Shown piece after piece: positions 27,049 to 36,194 of a stretch of DNA of 64,000 nucleotides (within the stretch, counting starts at the first letter, position 1; the number at the start of each line of letters is the position of its first letter). The translations under genes were made by a program, and so were the position numbers. The notes beneath the pieces were generated by a model that was not told the origin of the DNA, made no database searches, and saw nothing but the letters and a program-made list of their open reading frames with translations. The stretch is taken from positions 124,001 through 188,000 of the forward strand of contig NZ_JANZKJ010000009.1 in NCBI RefSeq assembly GCF_025642975.1, read 5' to 3'. Origin of the DNA: Pseudomonas sp. RIT-PI-S. GTDB taxonomy: Bacteria > Pseudomonadota > Gammaproteobacteria > Pseudomonadales > Pseudomonadaceae.

Positions 27049-28872
27049 TCAGGGTTGCCAGAAACTGCTGTCGCCGCTGAGCTTGCGGTCGAGGAACGTC
27101 GCCGCGCTGATCAGCGCCAGGTGGCTGAGCGCCTGGGGTGTGTTACCCAGGTGGCGCCCGTTACGGTCGAATTCCTCGGCGTACAACCCAAGCGGGTTGG
27201 CATAGCGCAACAGCTGTTCGAATTCCAAGTGAGCTTTTTCCAGCCGGCCGGCTCGCGCCAGGCACTCGACGTACCAGAACGAGCAGGCAGTGAACGCGCC
27301 TTCTTCGCCGCTCAAGCCATCGTTGCCGTCCTGGTTGCGGTAGCGATACACCATGCCGTCGCGCACCAGGTCGCGTTCGATCACCGCCAGGGTGGCCAGC
27401 CAGCGCGGGTCGGTGGCGCCGATAAAGCGGAACAGCGGCATCAGCAGCATCGCCGCGTCCACGTCCGTGCTGCCCAGGCGCTGCACGAAGTGCCCGGCTT
27501 CGTCGTCCCAGAAGTTCGTCCAGATATCCCGGTGGATCGCCTGGCGTGTTTCGTCCCAACGCTCGAACGGCGCCGGCAGCGAGCGCTTGTAGGCCAGGCG
27601 TATGGCCCGGTCCAGCGCTACCCAGCACATCAGCCGGGAGTGCAGGAAGTGCTGCGGTTGGCCGCGCATTTCCCAGATGCCCACATCGGTGTCCTGCCAT
27701 TGCTCGCACAGGCGGTTGACCAGCACCTGGCAGTTTTCCCAGCCCTCGTGGGAGATCGCCTCGCCGTATTTGTTGGCCAGGTACACCGCGTCCAGCAGTT
27801 CGCCGAAGATATCCAGCTGCTTTTGCTCGTATGCCTGGTTGCCGATGCGCACGGGCCTGGAGCCCAGGTGGCCGGTCAGGTGGTCCAGGTTCTGTTCGGG
27901 AAACTCCTTCTCGCCAGCGATGCCGTACACGATGCGCAGCGGCGCCGGGTCTTTGCAGCACGAGCTGACCCTGGCGCGCACCCAGCGCATGAAGTCATTG
28001 GCTTCGTCGTTGAAGCCCAGGCGCATGAACGCATAGACGGTAAAGGACGCGTCGCGGATCCAGCAGTAGCGGTAGTCCCAGTTGCGTTCGCCGCCCGCGC
28101 GCTCAGGCAGGCCGAAGGTGCCGGCGGCGAGGATGCCGCCATGCTCGCGCGAGGTCAGCAGCTTGAGCACCAGGGCCGAGCGTTCCACGCTTTCTCGCCA
28201 GCGGCCGCGGTAGTTGTTCTTGCGCAGCCAGTGGCGCCAGAACGCAAGGGTCTCGGCCAGCAGGTGCGGGGCCAGGTCAGGCAGCACACGGGCATCGTCG
28301 GCATTGCCGAAGATGAACTCGGCGGTTTCCCCAGCTTGCAGCTCGAACTCGGCCACGGCGCTGTCTTCGTTCAGCCGCATGGGCACGGAAGCGCGCAAGC
28401 GCACCTCGGGTTGGCCTTCGGCGCTGAACACCACGCCCTGGTCGCTGCCTTGAAGGTGAGTGGCCGCGCGGTTGTAATCGTGGCGCACGCGGCAGCGCAT
28501 GCGGATGGTCGCCTGGCCATGAGCGACGGTCACCCGCCGCACCAGCAGCGGTGGCAACCCGGCATCGGCCACCACGGGCATCAGGTCGATCACTTCCACC
28601 ACTGCGTCGCGGCTCAGCCAGCGGGTTTGCAGCACGTTGCTGCCCGGAAGGTAGATCTGCAGCCGGCGCGCGTCCGGCAAGCGCGGAGCCAGTTCGAAAA
28701 CACCCGCCGCTGGGGTGTCGAGCAAGGCGGTGAACAGCGACGGGCTGTCGAACTCCGGCCAGCACATGAAGTCGATGCTGCCGGTGTCTGCCACCAGCGC
28801 CAGTGCGCGCATGTTGCCGATGACCCCGTGGCGCTGGATAGGCACCTGGGCGGTTTTGCGGTCGTCATCCAT
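27049..28872 (-). CDS. Glycoside hydrolase family 15 (glucoamylase/trehalase-like)
   Basis: 607 residues, the usual size of the bacterial GH15 group. The N-terminal beta-sandwich region starts IQRHGVIGNMRALALVADTGSIDFMCWPEFDS. The (alpha/alpha)6 barrel follows, with RNWDYRYCWIRDASFTVYAF and SGEEGAFTACSFWYVECLARAG, which hold substrate-binding and catalytic acidic residues. No signal peptide, so a cytoplasmic enzyme acting on trehalose or short alpha-glucans is likely. The start overlaps the upstream SDR stop by 8 bases. Together with that dehydrogenase it suggests a stress-sugar (trehalose/glucose) module. Confidence 0.88.
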   Translation of the reverse strand: MDDDRKTAQVPIQRHGVIGNMRALALVADTGSIDFMCWPEFDSPSLFTALLDTPAAGVFELAPRLPDARRLQIYLPGSNVLQTRWLSRDAVVEVIDLMPVVADAGLPPLLVRRVTVAHGQATIRMRCRVRHDYNRAATHLQGSDQGVVFSAEGQPEVRLRASVPMRLNEDSAVAEFELQAGETAEFIFGNADDARVLPDLAPHLLAETLAFWRHWLRKNNYRGRWRESVERSALVLKLLTSREHGGILAAGTFGLPERAGGERNWDYRYCWIRDASFTVYAFMRLGFNDEANDFMRWVRARVSSCCKDPAPLRIVYGIAGEKEFPEQNLDHLTGHLGSRPVRIGNQAYEQKQLDIFGELLDAVYLANKYGEAISHEGWENCQVLVNRLCEQWQDTDVGIWEMRGQPQHFLHSRLMCWVALDRAIRLAYKRSLPAPFERWDETRQAIHRDIWTNFWDDEAGHFVQRLGSTDVDAAMLLMPLFRFIGATDPRWLATLAVIERDLVRDGMVYRYRNQDGNDGLSGEEGAFTACSFWYVECLARAGRLEKAHLEFEQLLRYANPLGLYAEEFDRNGRHLGNTPQALSHLALISAATFLDRKLSGDSSFWQP

Positions 28873-29665
28873 TGTGGCGAAACTCCGGGTAAAGGCTCAT
28901 GCCGCCGTCGATGAACAAGGTGGTGCCATGGACGTAGTCGGAGAGGTCCGAGGCCAGCCACACGATGGCGTTGGCCACATCGTCGGGCTCGCCCATGCGG
29001 CCGTAGGGGATCAGCCCGAGCAATTTGTCGGCACCCGCGCCCTCGGTGACGCTCCGGTTGATGGCGGTGCGGATGGCACCGGGAGCGATGCCGTTGACGC
29101 GGATGCGCTGTTCGCCCACCTCCTGGGCAATGGTGCGCATCAGCAGGTCGACGCCGCCCTTGGACGCCGCGTAGTTGGCATGCCCCGCCCAGGGAATCAG
29201 CTGGTGCACCGAGCTCATATGGATGATCTTGCCGTTGGCGCGCGACACCCACGGGCGAGGGCCCTGTCGGGCGAACTGGCGCAGCGCGGCGCGGGCACAG
29301 AGAAATTGCCCGGTAAGGTTGACGTCCAGCACCTTGCGCCAGTCGTCCAGGGTCATGTCGGCGATGGGCGCGTCTTTCTGCAGGCCGGAGTTGGCGACCA
29401 GGATATCCAGGGCGCCGAACGCATCCACCGTGGCGGCAAACAGTTTTTCGACCGCGGTCTCGTCGCTCACATCGCCACCGACCGCGATGGCCTGGCCACC
29501 AGCCTGGCGAATGGTCTCTACCAGCTGCTCGGCGGGCTCGGCGTGGCTGTTGTAGTTGACCACCACAGCGGCCCCAGCCGCTGCCAATGCCTTGGCAGCG
29601 GCATAACCGAGCCCGGAGCTGGCGCCGGTGACGAGCGCTACTTGTTTATCCAGCGAGATATGCAT
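28865..29665 (-). CDS. SDR-family oxidoreductase, glucose 1-dehydrogenase-like
   Basis: 266 residues from the ATG at 29665, which has GAGG nine bases upstream; an ATG 24 bases earlier lacks this. Motifs are TGASSGLGYAAAKALA, NSGLQ in place of NNAG, the catalytic Ser in IIHMSSVHQLIPW, and YAASK with the active Tyr and Lys. The ending with TLFIDGGMSLYP is usual for the glucose 1-dehydrogenase/3-oxoacyl reductase group. Operonic with GH15, consistent with oxidation of the released glucose. Substrate inferred only. Confidence 0.85.
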   Translation of the reverse strand: MHISLDKQVALVTGASSGLGYAAAKALAAAGAAVVVNYNSHAEPAEQLVETIRQAGGQAIAVGGDVSDETAVEKLFAATVDAFGALDILVANSGLQKDAPIADMTLDDWRKVLDVNLTGQFLCARAALRQFARQGPRPWVSRANGKIIHMSSVHQLIPWAGHANYAASKGGVDLLMRTIAQEVGEQRIRVNGIAPGAIRTAINRSVTEGAGADKLLGLIPYGRMGEPDDVANAIVWLASDLSDYVHGTTLFIDGGMSLYPEFRHNG

Positions 29666-29783
29666 CGGTTCTTGCCTCGTGACGATCACTCCTTATGCGG
29701 ACTGGCCGCACAGCCGATGAGTTCAGAGGAAACGTTTACCCCGATGCCGTTGCCTAATGCATGAACCATTCGGAGTAACCCGC

Positions 29784-29936
29784 ATGAACAAGCAATCGAA
29801 GCGAGAAGACCTGGACCACCGCCCGGAAAACGCTGGCAAGGTCGGCGAAACCAACAAGCAGCTGAACCAGCAGGGCGAGGCCCAGCGCCCGGCCGACACC
29901 AAGAACCCCGGTAAAGGCCGCGCGCCGACCCAGTAG
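29784..29936 (+). CDS. Small hydrophilic protein, 50 residues, unknown function
   Basis: An ATG with CGGAG eight bases upstream opens a 50-codon frame ending at TAG 29936. It begins MNKQSKREDLDHRPENAGKV and ends NPGKGRAPTQ, with many Lys, Glu, Gln, Asn and Pro and almost no hydrophobic residues. It should be intrinsically disordered, like small stress-related pseudomonad proteins. It is divergent from the SDR-GH15 operon with about 118 bases between, so they may share a control region. The REP array starts about 45 bases downstream. Called because of the good ribosome binding site and gene-like composition; function unknown. Confidence 0.68.
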   Translation: MNKQSKREDLDHRPENAGKVGETNKQLNQQGEAQRPADTKNPGKGRAPTQ

Positions 29937-29979
29937 GGCCGAGCCCGCCCGTGGCGCCTGGCATCTGCACCTCGATGCG

Positions 29980-30640
29980 GCGGGTTCGCGGGCTTTCGCC
30001 CGCTCCTACCCGGAGCTAGAGCACTGCGTCCAACCCTGTGGGACCGGGCACCGCCCGGGAACTGGAGGCGCCACGGAACAAACCCGGCTGCATCCTCGGT
30101 TCGCGGGCTTTGCCCGCTCCTACAGCGAAGTTAGAAGGCCGTGCCGAACCCTGTGGGACCGGGCATCGCCCGGGAATTGGATGCCCCACGGGACAAACCC
30201 GGCTTCCCCCTCGGTTCGCGGGCTTTCGCCCGCTCCCACAGCGAAGCTAGAGCGCCGTGCCGAACCCTGTGGGACCGGGCGTCGCCCGGGAACTGGAGGC
30301 ACCACGGAACAAACCCGGCTGCATCCTCGGTTCGCGGGCTTTCGCCCGCTCCTACAGCGAAGCTGGAAGGCCGCGCCGAACCCTGTGGGACCGGGCACCG
30401 CCCGGGAACAGGAGGCCCCACGGGACAAACCCGGCTGCACCCTCGGTTCGCAGGCTTCGCCCGCTCCTACAGCGAAGCTGGAAGGCCGTGCCGAACCCTG
30501 TGGGACCGGGCATCGCCCGGGAACTGGAGGCCCCCCGGAATAAACCCGGCTGCCCCCTCGGTTCGCAGGCTTCGCCAGCTCCTACAGTGGGCTTTCGCCA
30601 GCTCCTACAACGGGCTTTCGCCCGCTCCTACGGTGCCAGC
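29980..30640. repeat. Tandem REP array, about six units of 115-116 bp
   Basis: The marker CGGTTCGC(G/A)GGCTT recurs at about 29982, 30097, 30212, 30328, 30444 and 30559, a spacing of 115-116 bases. Each unit holds two hairpins: a REP core GCGGGCTTTCGCCCGC followed by TCCTACA, and CCGGGCATCGCCCGG. They are joined by near-identical linkers (gaaccctgtgggac, caaacccggctgc). Short degenerate REP copies finish the array (about 30585-30640). It lies between the converging small gene and topoisomerase IB and contains no convincing gene; the open frames that cross it are repeat artefacts. Confidence 0.9.
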
Positions 30641-30674
30641 AGCATCTGCGAACGCGGCGGCGACGGTGCCGGGG

Positions 30675-31724
30675 TCAACTCGCCCGGCGGGCATCTTCCT
30701 CGGCGAGCTCCAGCAGGTTTTCCAGGAACGTCGCCAGGGCTACTTCTTCCAGGCGTAGCCCCTTGCGTTGGCGAGGCTTGGGCAACGCCGCCAGTTCGCC
30801 CAGGGCGAACCGCTCCAGCACGGCAGGGTGGATATAGCACCGGCGGCACACCGCTGGAGTGTTGCCCAGCTGCCGCGCCACCTGCTTGACCATCTCTACG
30901 ATATGCCGCTTGGCTTCAGGCTCCGGCTGCCAGTGCAGTTCGCGCAGCATCGCCAAGGCCAGGGCGCTGCCTGCCCAGGTGCGGTAATCCTTTGCAGTGA
31001 AGTCGCTGCCATGCAGGCTACGCAGGTATTCGTTGACGTCGTGGGAGCTCACGTGGTGACGCTCGCCGTCTTCGTCCAGGTACTGGAACAGGTGCTGCCC
31101 GGGCAGGTCCATGCAGCGCTTGATGATCCGCGCCAGGCGCTTGTCCTTCAGGCTTACCTGATGTTCCACGCCACTCTTGCCGCGGAACTGGAAAGCGATC
31201 GCGCTCCCCTTCACCTCCACGTGCTCGTTGAGCAGGGTGGTCAGCCCGTAGGACTGGTTGTCCCGGGCATATTGGCTGTTGCCAACACGGATCAAGGTCG
31301 CGTCCAGCAGGGAAATCACTGCGGCCATCACCTTGTTGCGCGACAACCCCGGCGTTGCCAGGTGTTCTTCGAGCTGGCGGCGCACGCGCGGCAGGCTTTT
31401 TCCGAAGGCGAGCATCCGGGCGTATTTGTTTTCGTCGCGCAGTTCGCGCCAACGCGCGTGATAGCGGTACTGCTTGCGGCCCCGTGCGTCTCGCCCGGTG
31501 GCCTGCAAATGCCCGCGGGGGTCGGGGCAGATCCATACATCCTGGTACGCCGGCGGGATCGCCAAGGCGTTGATCCGATGGATCTCGTCCGGGTCTTTGA
31601 TGCGCTCGCCCCCCGGGCTGAAGTAAGCGAACTTGCCCCTGAGCTTGCGCCGGCGAATGCCGGGCTGGCTGTCATCCACGTAGTGAAGGTCAGGGGGCAG
31701 GGCGGGTACGGCAATATCCGACAT
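30675..31724 (-). CDS. DNA topoisomerase IB (poxvirus/bacterial type)
   Basis: 349 residues from the ATG at 31724, which has AAGGA 11 bases upstream (a TTG three codons earlier is too close). The N-terminal domain has LRGKFAYFSPGGERIKDPDE and IPPAYQDVWICPDPRGHLQA. The catalytic domain carries SSHDVNEYLRSL, FTAKDYRTWAGS and the nucleophile Tyr in CRRCYIHPAVLE, with upstream basic active-site residues. The enzyme relaxes supercoils through a 3'-phosphotyrosyl intermediate. It is chromosomal in many pseudomonads. Transcribed toward the REP array. Confidence 0.94.
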   Translation of the reverse strand: MSDIAVPALPPDLHYVDDSQPGIRRRKLRGKFAYFSPGGERIKDPDEIHRINALAIPPAYQDVWICPDPRGHLQATGRDARGRKQYRYHARWRELRDENKYARMLAFGKSLPRVRRQLEEHLATPGLSRNKVMAAVISLLDATLIRVGNSQYARDNQSYGLTTLLNEHVEVKGSAIAFQFRGKSGVEHQVSLKDKRLARIIKRCMDLPGQHLFQYLDEDGERHHVSSHDVNEYLRSLHGSDFTAKDYRTWAGSALALAMLRELHWQPEPEAKRHIVEMVKQVARQLGNTPAVCRRCYIHPAVLERFALGELAALPKPRQRKGLRLEEVALATFLENLLELAEEDARRAS

Positions 31725-31908
31725 GGTGTTCAACGTCCTTCAGGGCCTGAGGAGTGGACCGCAACCAAGCGGCTATTGCTCCCTGACGGAACTCTTCCAC
31801 CTTTCCTACAAACACGTCGGACGGGTCCTACAGATTCCTTGGGCGGAACGCCGAATAATCCGCACACCCCGTCAGGAGCCAGGCGGGGCAATAGCCAAGG
31901 AGGTGTCA

Positions 31909-32535
31909 ATGTACCGGGCGATGATCGTCGATGATCACCCTTTTATACGCGCCAGCGTGGCCCTGCTATTGCGCCAGGACGGCGTGGCGCTGGTGGGCGA
32001 GGCCGACAACGGTCGACACGCCTTGCAGCTCGCCCGGGAAGTGGCGCCCGATCTCGCCATTGTCGATATCTCCATGCCCCTGCTCGACGGCCTGACCGTC
32101 ATGCAGCGCTTTCGCAGCCTGCGCTTGCCCACGCGGGTGCTGGTGCTCAGTTCGCTGCCAGCGGAGTTCTACTCGCTGCGCTGCATGAAGGCCGGCGCCT
32201 GTGGCTTCGTCGCCAAGAACAACGAACTCGCCGAGCTGCGCAAGGCGGTCAGCGCCGTGCGTGCCGGGTATAGCTACTTCCCGGACGTGACCTTCAGCAG
32301 CGTGTGCCGTCGCGACGCGCTGCGCTCGGAGCGCGAATGCCTTGCGGAGCTCAGCGACCGGGAAATCCTCGTGTTGCACCACCTGGCCCGGGGCTACACC
32401 AACCGCCTGATAGGCGAACACCTGGCGTTGAGCGCCAAGACCGTCAGCAGTTACAAGTACCGGTTGATGGAAAAACTCGGCGTGCCTTCGGTGGTGGCCC
32501 TGGCGGAAATCGCCCGCAGGCACCAGCTGTGCTGA
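31909..32535 (+). CDS. NarL/BvgA-type response regulator
   Basis: 208 residues from the ATG at 31909, preceded by AAGGAGGTG; the open frame extends further upstream without support. The receiver domain has Asp8-Asp9 (MIVDDHPFIR), the phospho-acceptor Asp53 in AIVDISMPLLDG and the switch Lys in FVAKNNE. The C-terminal LuxR helix-turn-helix contains LSDREILVLHHLARGYTN and SAKTVSSYKYRLMEKLGV. Its last codons overlap the GTG start of the sensor kinase, so the two are made together, like BvgA/BvgS or EvgA/EvgS. Confidence 0.93.
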   Translation: MYRAMIVDDHPFIRASVALLLRQDGVALVGEADNGRHALQLAREVAPDLAIVDISMPLLDGLTVMQRFRSLRLPTRVLVLSSLPAEFYSLRCMKAGACGFVAKNNELAELRKAVSAVRAGYSYFPDVTFSSVCRRDALRSERECLAELSDREILVLHHLARGYTNRLIGEHLALSAKTVSSYKYRLMEKLGVPSVVALAEIARRHQLC

Positions 32536-35500
32536 GGCGCCAGTGGCGCCTCGGCCGGCGCGTAATTTTTCTTCTGGTGGCATTTGTGGGCGGGCTGGCG
32601 GCCCCCTCGGCGGCGGCCGATGCGCCACAACTGCATCCCCGGGTCGCCTCCATCGCAGGGCGTGGCCCGAGCCTGGCCCTACCCGACGAAGACCGCCAGT
32701 GGCTATGGCAACGGCGCACCCTGAGGGTAGGGGTATCGCGGCCAGACGCGCCGCCGTTCGACGTGCTAGGCAACGGCCAGCACTACGAGGGCATCAGCGC
32801 CGAATACGTGCAACTGCTCTCGCAGCTGCTGCACCTGGACGTGCAGATCGTCGCGTTCGCCGGCCGGGAGGCGGCGCTGGCGGCACTGCGCGCAGGCGAC
32901 ATCGACCTGCTGACCGGGGCCAATGGGGAGGAGGTCGGGCTGGCAGGGCTGGTGCGCAGCCTGCCCTATGCGGCCGACGAGCCCGTATTGGTCAAACGCG
33001 CGGATCGTCCGGCGGATGGCCGCGGGCGGGGCGAGGCCCTGGAAGTGGAACGGGGTTACGCCAGCATGGCCAGCGCCGGCGAACTCGCCCCCGGTTACAC
33101 GCTTCGGGCCACGCCTTCGCTGCTCACGGGGTTGGCCGCGGTAGCGCTTGGCCAGGCAGACGCGTTGCTGGGCAACGCCCGTTCGGTCGCCGCGCAGCTG
33201 GGGCAAAGCCCGTTGTCTGGCCGCGAACAAGTACGCTTTTTGACGCCGCGGCCGGCGGGCATGGCGTTCCTGCTGCGTGCCAACGACAGCCGCCTGCTCG
33301 GGCTGGTCAACGCAGGCCTCGCGGCCGCCACACGAAGCTGGCGTGAGCAGGTCGACGAAACCTGGAGCCGTGGCGCGGTCAGGCTCAGCGAAGTGGCGCC
33401 GGTTGTGCTCCAGCCCGAAGAGCGGGGCTGGATGGCCGCGCATCCCAAGGTGCGGGTGGGCTACCTGCGCGAATTCGCCCCGCTCAGCTTCGAGAGCGAA
33501 AAGGGGGTGTTCCGCGGGCTCGCGGCAGACCTGCTCGGGCGTATCGGCCAGCGTACGGGGCTGGCGTTCGAGCCTGTGGCCCTGGATTCGCATGCCGCGC
33601 TGCTCCGCGCGCTCGAGCACGGCGAAGTGGACCTGGCGGCGGCCATGGCTTCCACCGCCGGGGCACAAGCGGGGCTGCGGCTGAGCAGGGCCTGGCTGAG
33701 TGCCGTGCCGGTGTTGGTGGCAGGCGGCGCGGCGGCACCTGCGGCCGCGCTGGATGACGCGGCGGGCCAGGTGATAGTGGTGCCAGCCTCGCTGGGATTG
33801 ACCGCCACCCTGGCGCAACGCTGGCCCGTGATCCAATGGCAAGAGCGCGCAACGGCCCGCGAAGCCGTCGACCAAGTGACCGGGCAGGGCGCTGTCGGCG
33901 CCGTGCTCCCCTATGTGCAGGCCCGGGCGATGCTGGCGGGCTCGCCGGGGCAGGCCCTGCGCATCGCTGGCGCGCTACCGCTCGCGCCGCGCCGCTATGC
34001 GTTCGCGGCGCAACCGGGGCAGCAGCCGCTGCTGGCGATTCTGGACCAGGCGCTGCTCAGCTTCGATCCCGCCAGCCTCGACGACATGGCTCGGCGGTGG
34101 CGTAGCGAGGTTCACGTGGAGCCGCAATGGCCGACCCAGGCACGCTGGCTGGTGCCGGCATTCGGCGTGGCGGGGGCAATGCTGTTGCTTGCGGTGGTCT
34201 GGATCCGCGTGCTCCGCCGCCAGGTGCGACGGCGACGGGCGGCCGAACATGCGCTAACCGATCAACTGGAGTTCATGCGGGTGATGATCGACGGCACCCC
34301 GCACCCGGTATACGTGCGTGATCGGGGCGGCCGCTTGCTCAATTGCAATGCGAGCTACCTGAGCGCGCTCGGCGTGGAGCGCGAAGCGGTGATCAGCCAG
34401 AAGGTCACGCGCATCCCGCTGGTGAATGAGCAGGCCAGGGAGTACGAAGCGCTGTATCGAAAGGTCATCGCCGATGGCCAGCCTATCGTCGAAGATCGCC
34501 AGCTGCGTTTGCGCAACGGCCGGTACCTTACGGTCTTTCACTGGATGCTGCCGTTTCGGGCCAGCAACGGCAGCATCGTCGGGCTCATCGGTGGCTGGAT
34601 CGACATCACCGAGCGCCAACGCCTCTACGACGCCCTGCAAACGGCCAAGGAAGCAGCAGACGCGGCCAATCGCGCCAAGTCCCGTTTTCTCGCCACGGCC
34701 AGCCACGAGATTCGCACCCCGATGAACGCCGTGCTCGGCATGCTCGAGCTGGCCCTGCGCAAGGCGGCCAAGGGTGAGCTGGACACGCTGGCGTTGCAGG
34801 TGGCGTCCGAGTCGGCCAGCGGGCTGCTGGAGCTGCTCAGCGACATTCTCGATATCAGCCGGATCGAATCGGGGCACCTGGCCTTGAACCCGAAGCCGGT
34901 GGACATCCACGCGCTGGCCACGCAAGTGGTCCAGCTGTACCAGGCCAAGGCACGGGAAAAGGGCCTGCGGCTGGAGCTCGCCCTTGGCGCGGGTACCGAT
35001 GGCGGGGTGCTGCTCGACCCGCTGCGCTTCCAGCAGATACTGGGCAACCTGCTGAGCAACGCAATCAAGTTCACCCGCGAAGGTGGCGTGACGGTAAGCC
35101 TGGATGGCGAGGTCGAGGGCAATGAGCTGGCGCTGCGCCTGGTGGTCCAAGACACCGGCATCGGCATCCCCCAAGGGGACCTGGGGCGGTTGTGCCAGCC
35201 CTACCAACAGGCCGGCAACCACCAGGTGTCTGGGCGGGCGGGCGCAGGGCTGGGCCTGTCGATCAGCCAGCACCTGTGCCGCATCATGGGCGGCAGCCTG
35301 GAGCTGAGCAGCCGCGAGGGCGAGGGCAGCCGCGTGCAAGCACGTCTGCGCCTGCCCACGTGCGAACTGACCACCCCGGCGCTGTGCCCCGGGGCCGCGC
35401 CCACGGCCCAGGCGCCCATCAGCGTGCTGGTGGTGGACGATCACGAGCCCAATCGAGTGCTCCTGGCGCAACAGCTCAGTTACCTGGGCCATCAGGTGAC

Positions 35501-36194
35501 GGTCGCGGTGGACGGCGCCCATGGGTTGCGCGAATGGTGTGGCCGGGGCGGCTTCGACGCCGTGATCTGCGACTGCGAGATGCCCGGGCTCGATGGCTAC
35601 GACCTGGCCCGGGCGATCCGCCTGGAGGAGCAGCGCAAGGGCTTGGCGCCATGCCGCTTGCTCGCCTGCACCGCCGACGCCAGCGGTGGCCAGCGCGAGC
35701 GCTCGCGTGAAGCGGGCATGGACGAATGCCTGACCAAACCCCTGGGCCTGGAAGCACTGGCGGCGGCTTTGGTGCCGACCACACCGCCGGTGCCGCGGTC
35801 AAACGCCGCCGCTGGCGCTCCCCATTCCCCGGCGCCTGAAGCCTTGCTCGGCCTCGCCGGTGGTTGCGTAACGTCGGCGCGACGGCTGCGCGACAGCCTG
35901 GTGGAGGCATTGGCGCAGGATTATCAACGCTTGTGCGGCTTGTGCGCCGGATCGCCAGAGGTCGATGACGTGGTCCACCGCATTAAAGGCGGAGCGAGGA
36001 TCGTCGGCGCCACGTTGTTGGTGGAAGGTTGCGAAGCGGTCGAAAGGGGAGAAAGCAGCCTGCCGGCCTTGCTAGCGCAAATCGAGTGCTTGCAACGGCA
36101 ACTGCGCGGGATGCGGTTCAGCCCAGCGTCAGCAACCGGGCCCGAGGGCCCTGGTCGGTCGGCTCCAGCAACGCGACCGAAACCGGCAGCTTGA
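32529..36194 (+). CDS. BvgS/EvgS-type hybrid sensor histidine kinase
   Basis: 1221 residues from a GTG that overlaps the response-regulator stop (GTGCTGA). This start yields a signal peptide (MLRRQWRLGRRVIFLLVAFV and onward to SAAADA); the longer frame upstream would not. Two periplasmic Venus-flytrap domains (about 60-280 and 295-530) precede a membrane helix (PAFGVAGAMLLLAVVWI). A PAS domain (HPVYVRDRGGRLLNCNASYL) follows, then HisKA with His726 in SHEIRTPMNAVLGM and a HATPase with DTGIGIP. A receiver with Asp1015 (DAVICDCEMPGLDGYD) and an Hpt domain with His1150 (HRIKGGARIVGA) complete a four-step phosphorelay. Ligand unknown. The last 77 bases are antisense to the phosphoesterase gene. 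Confidence 0.93.
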   Translation: MLRRQWRLGRRVIFLLVAFVGGLAAPSAAADAPQLHPRVASIAGRGPSLALPDEDRQWLWQRRTLRVGVSRPDAPPFDVLGNGQHYEGISAEYVQLLSQLLHLDVQIVAFAGREAALAALRAGDIDLLTGANGEEVGLAGLVRSLPYAADEPVLVKRADRPADGRGRGEALEVERGYASMASAGELAPGYTLRATPSLLTGLAAVALGQADALLGNARSVAAQLGQSPLSGREQVRFLTPRPAGMAFLLRANDSRLLGLVNAGLAAATRSWREQVDETWSRGAVRLSEVAPVVLQPEERGWMAAHPKVRVGYLREFAPLSFESEKGVFRGLAADLLGRIGQRTGLAFEPVALDSHAALLRALEHGEVDLAAAMASTAGAQAGLRLSRAWLSAVPVLVAGGAAAPAAALDDAAGQVIVVPASLGLTATLAQRWPVIQWQERATAREAVDQVTGQGAVGAVLPYVQARAMLAGSPGQALRIAGALPLAPRRYAFAAQPGQQPLLAILDQALLSFDPASLDDMARRWRSEVHVEPQWPTQARWLVPAFGVAGAMLLLAVVWIRVLRRQVRRRRAAEHALTDQLEFMRVMIDGTPHPVYVRDRGGRLLNCNASYLSALGVEREAVISQKVTRIPLVNEQAREYEALYRKVIADGQPIVEDRQLRLRNGRYLTVFHWMLPFRASNGSIVGLIGGWIDITERQRLYDALQTAKEAADAANRAKSRFLATASHEIRTPMNAVLGMLELALRKAAKGELDTLALQVASESASGLLELLSDILDISRIESGHLALNPKPVDIHALATQVVQLYQAKAREKGLRLELALGAGTDGGVLLDPLRFQQILGNLLSNAIKFTREGGVTVSLDGEVEGNELALRLVVQDTGIGIPQGDLGRLCQPYQQAGNHQVSGRAGAGLGLSISQHLCRIMGGSLELSSREGEGSRVQARLRLPTCELTTPALCPGAAPTAQAPISVLVVDDHEPNRVLLAQQLSYLGHQVTVAVDGAHGLREWCGRGGFDAVICDCEMPGLDGYDLARAIRLEEQRKGLAPCRLLACTADASGGQRERSREAGMDECLTKPLGLEALAAALVPTTPPVPRSNAAAGAPHSPAPEALLGLAGGCVTSARRLRDSLVEALAQDYQRLCGLCAGSPEVDDVVHRIKGGARIVGATLLVEGCEAVERGESSLPALLAQIECLQRQLRGMRFSPASATGPEGPGRSAPATRPKPAA

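Noticed and set aside
27055..28914. 619-codon plus-strand frame opposite the GH15 gene
   Set aside because: Antisense shadow without motifs; GH15 motifs on the other strand are clear.
30120..30889. Overlapping frames across the 115-bp array
   Set aside because: Same reason: repetitive Pro/Arg/Gly-rich peptides from hairpin DNA; no start signals.
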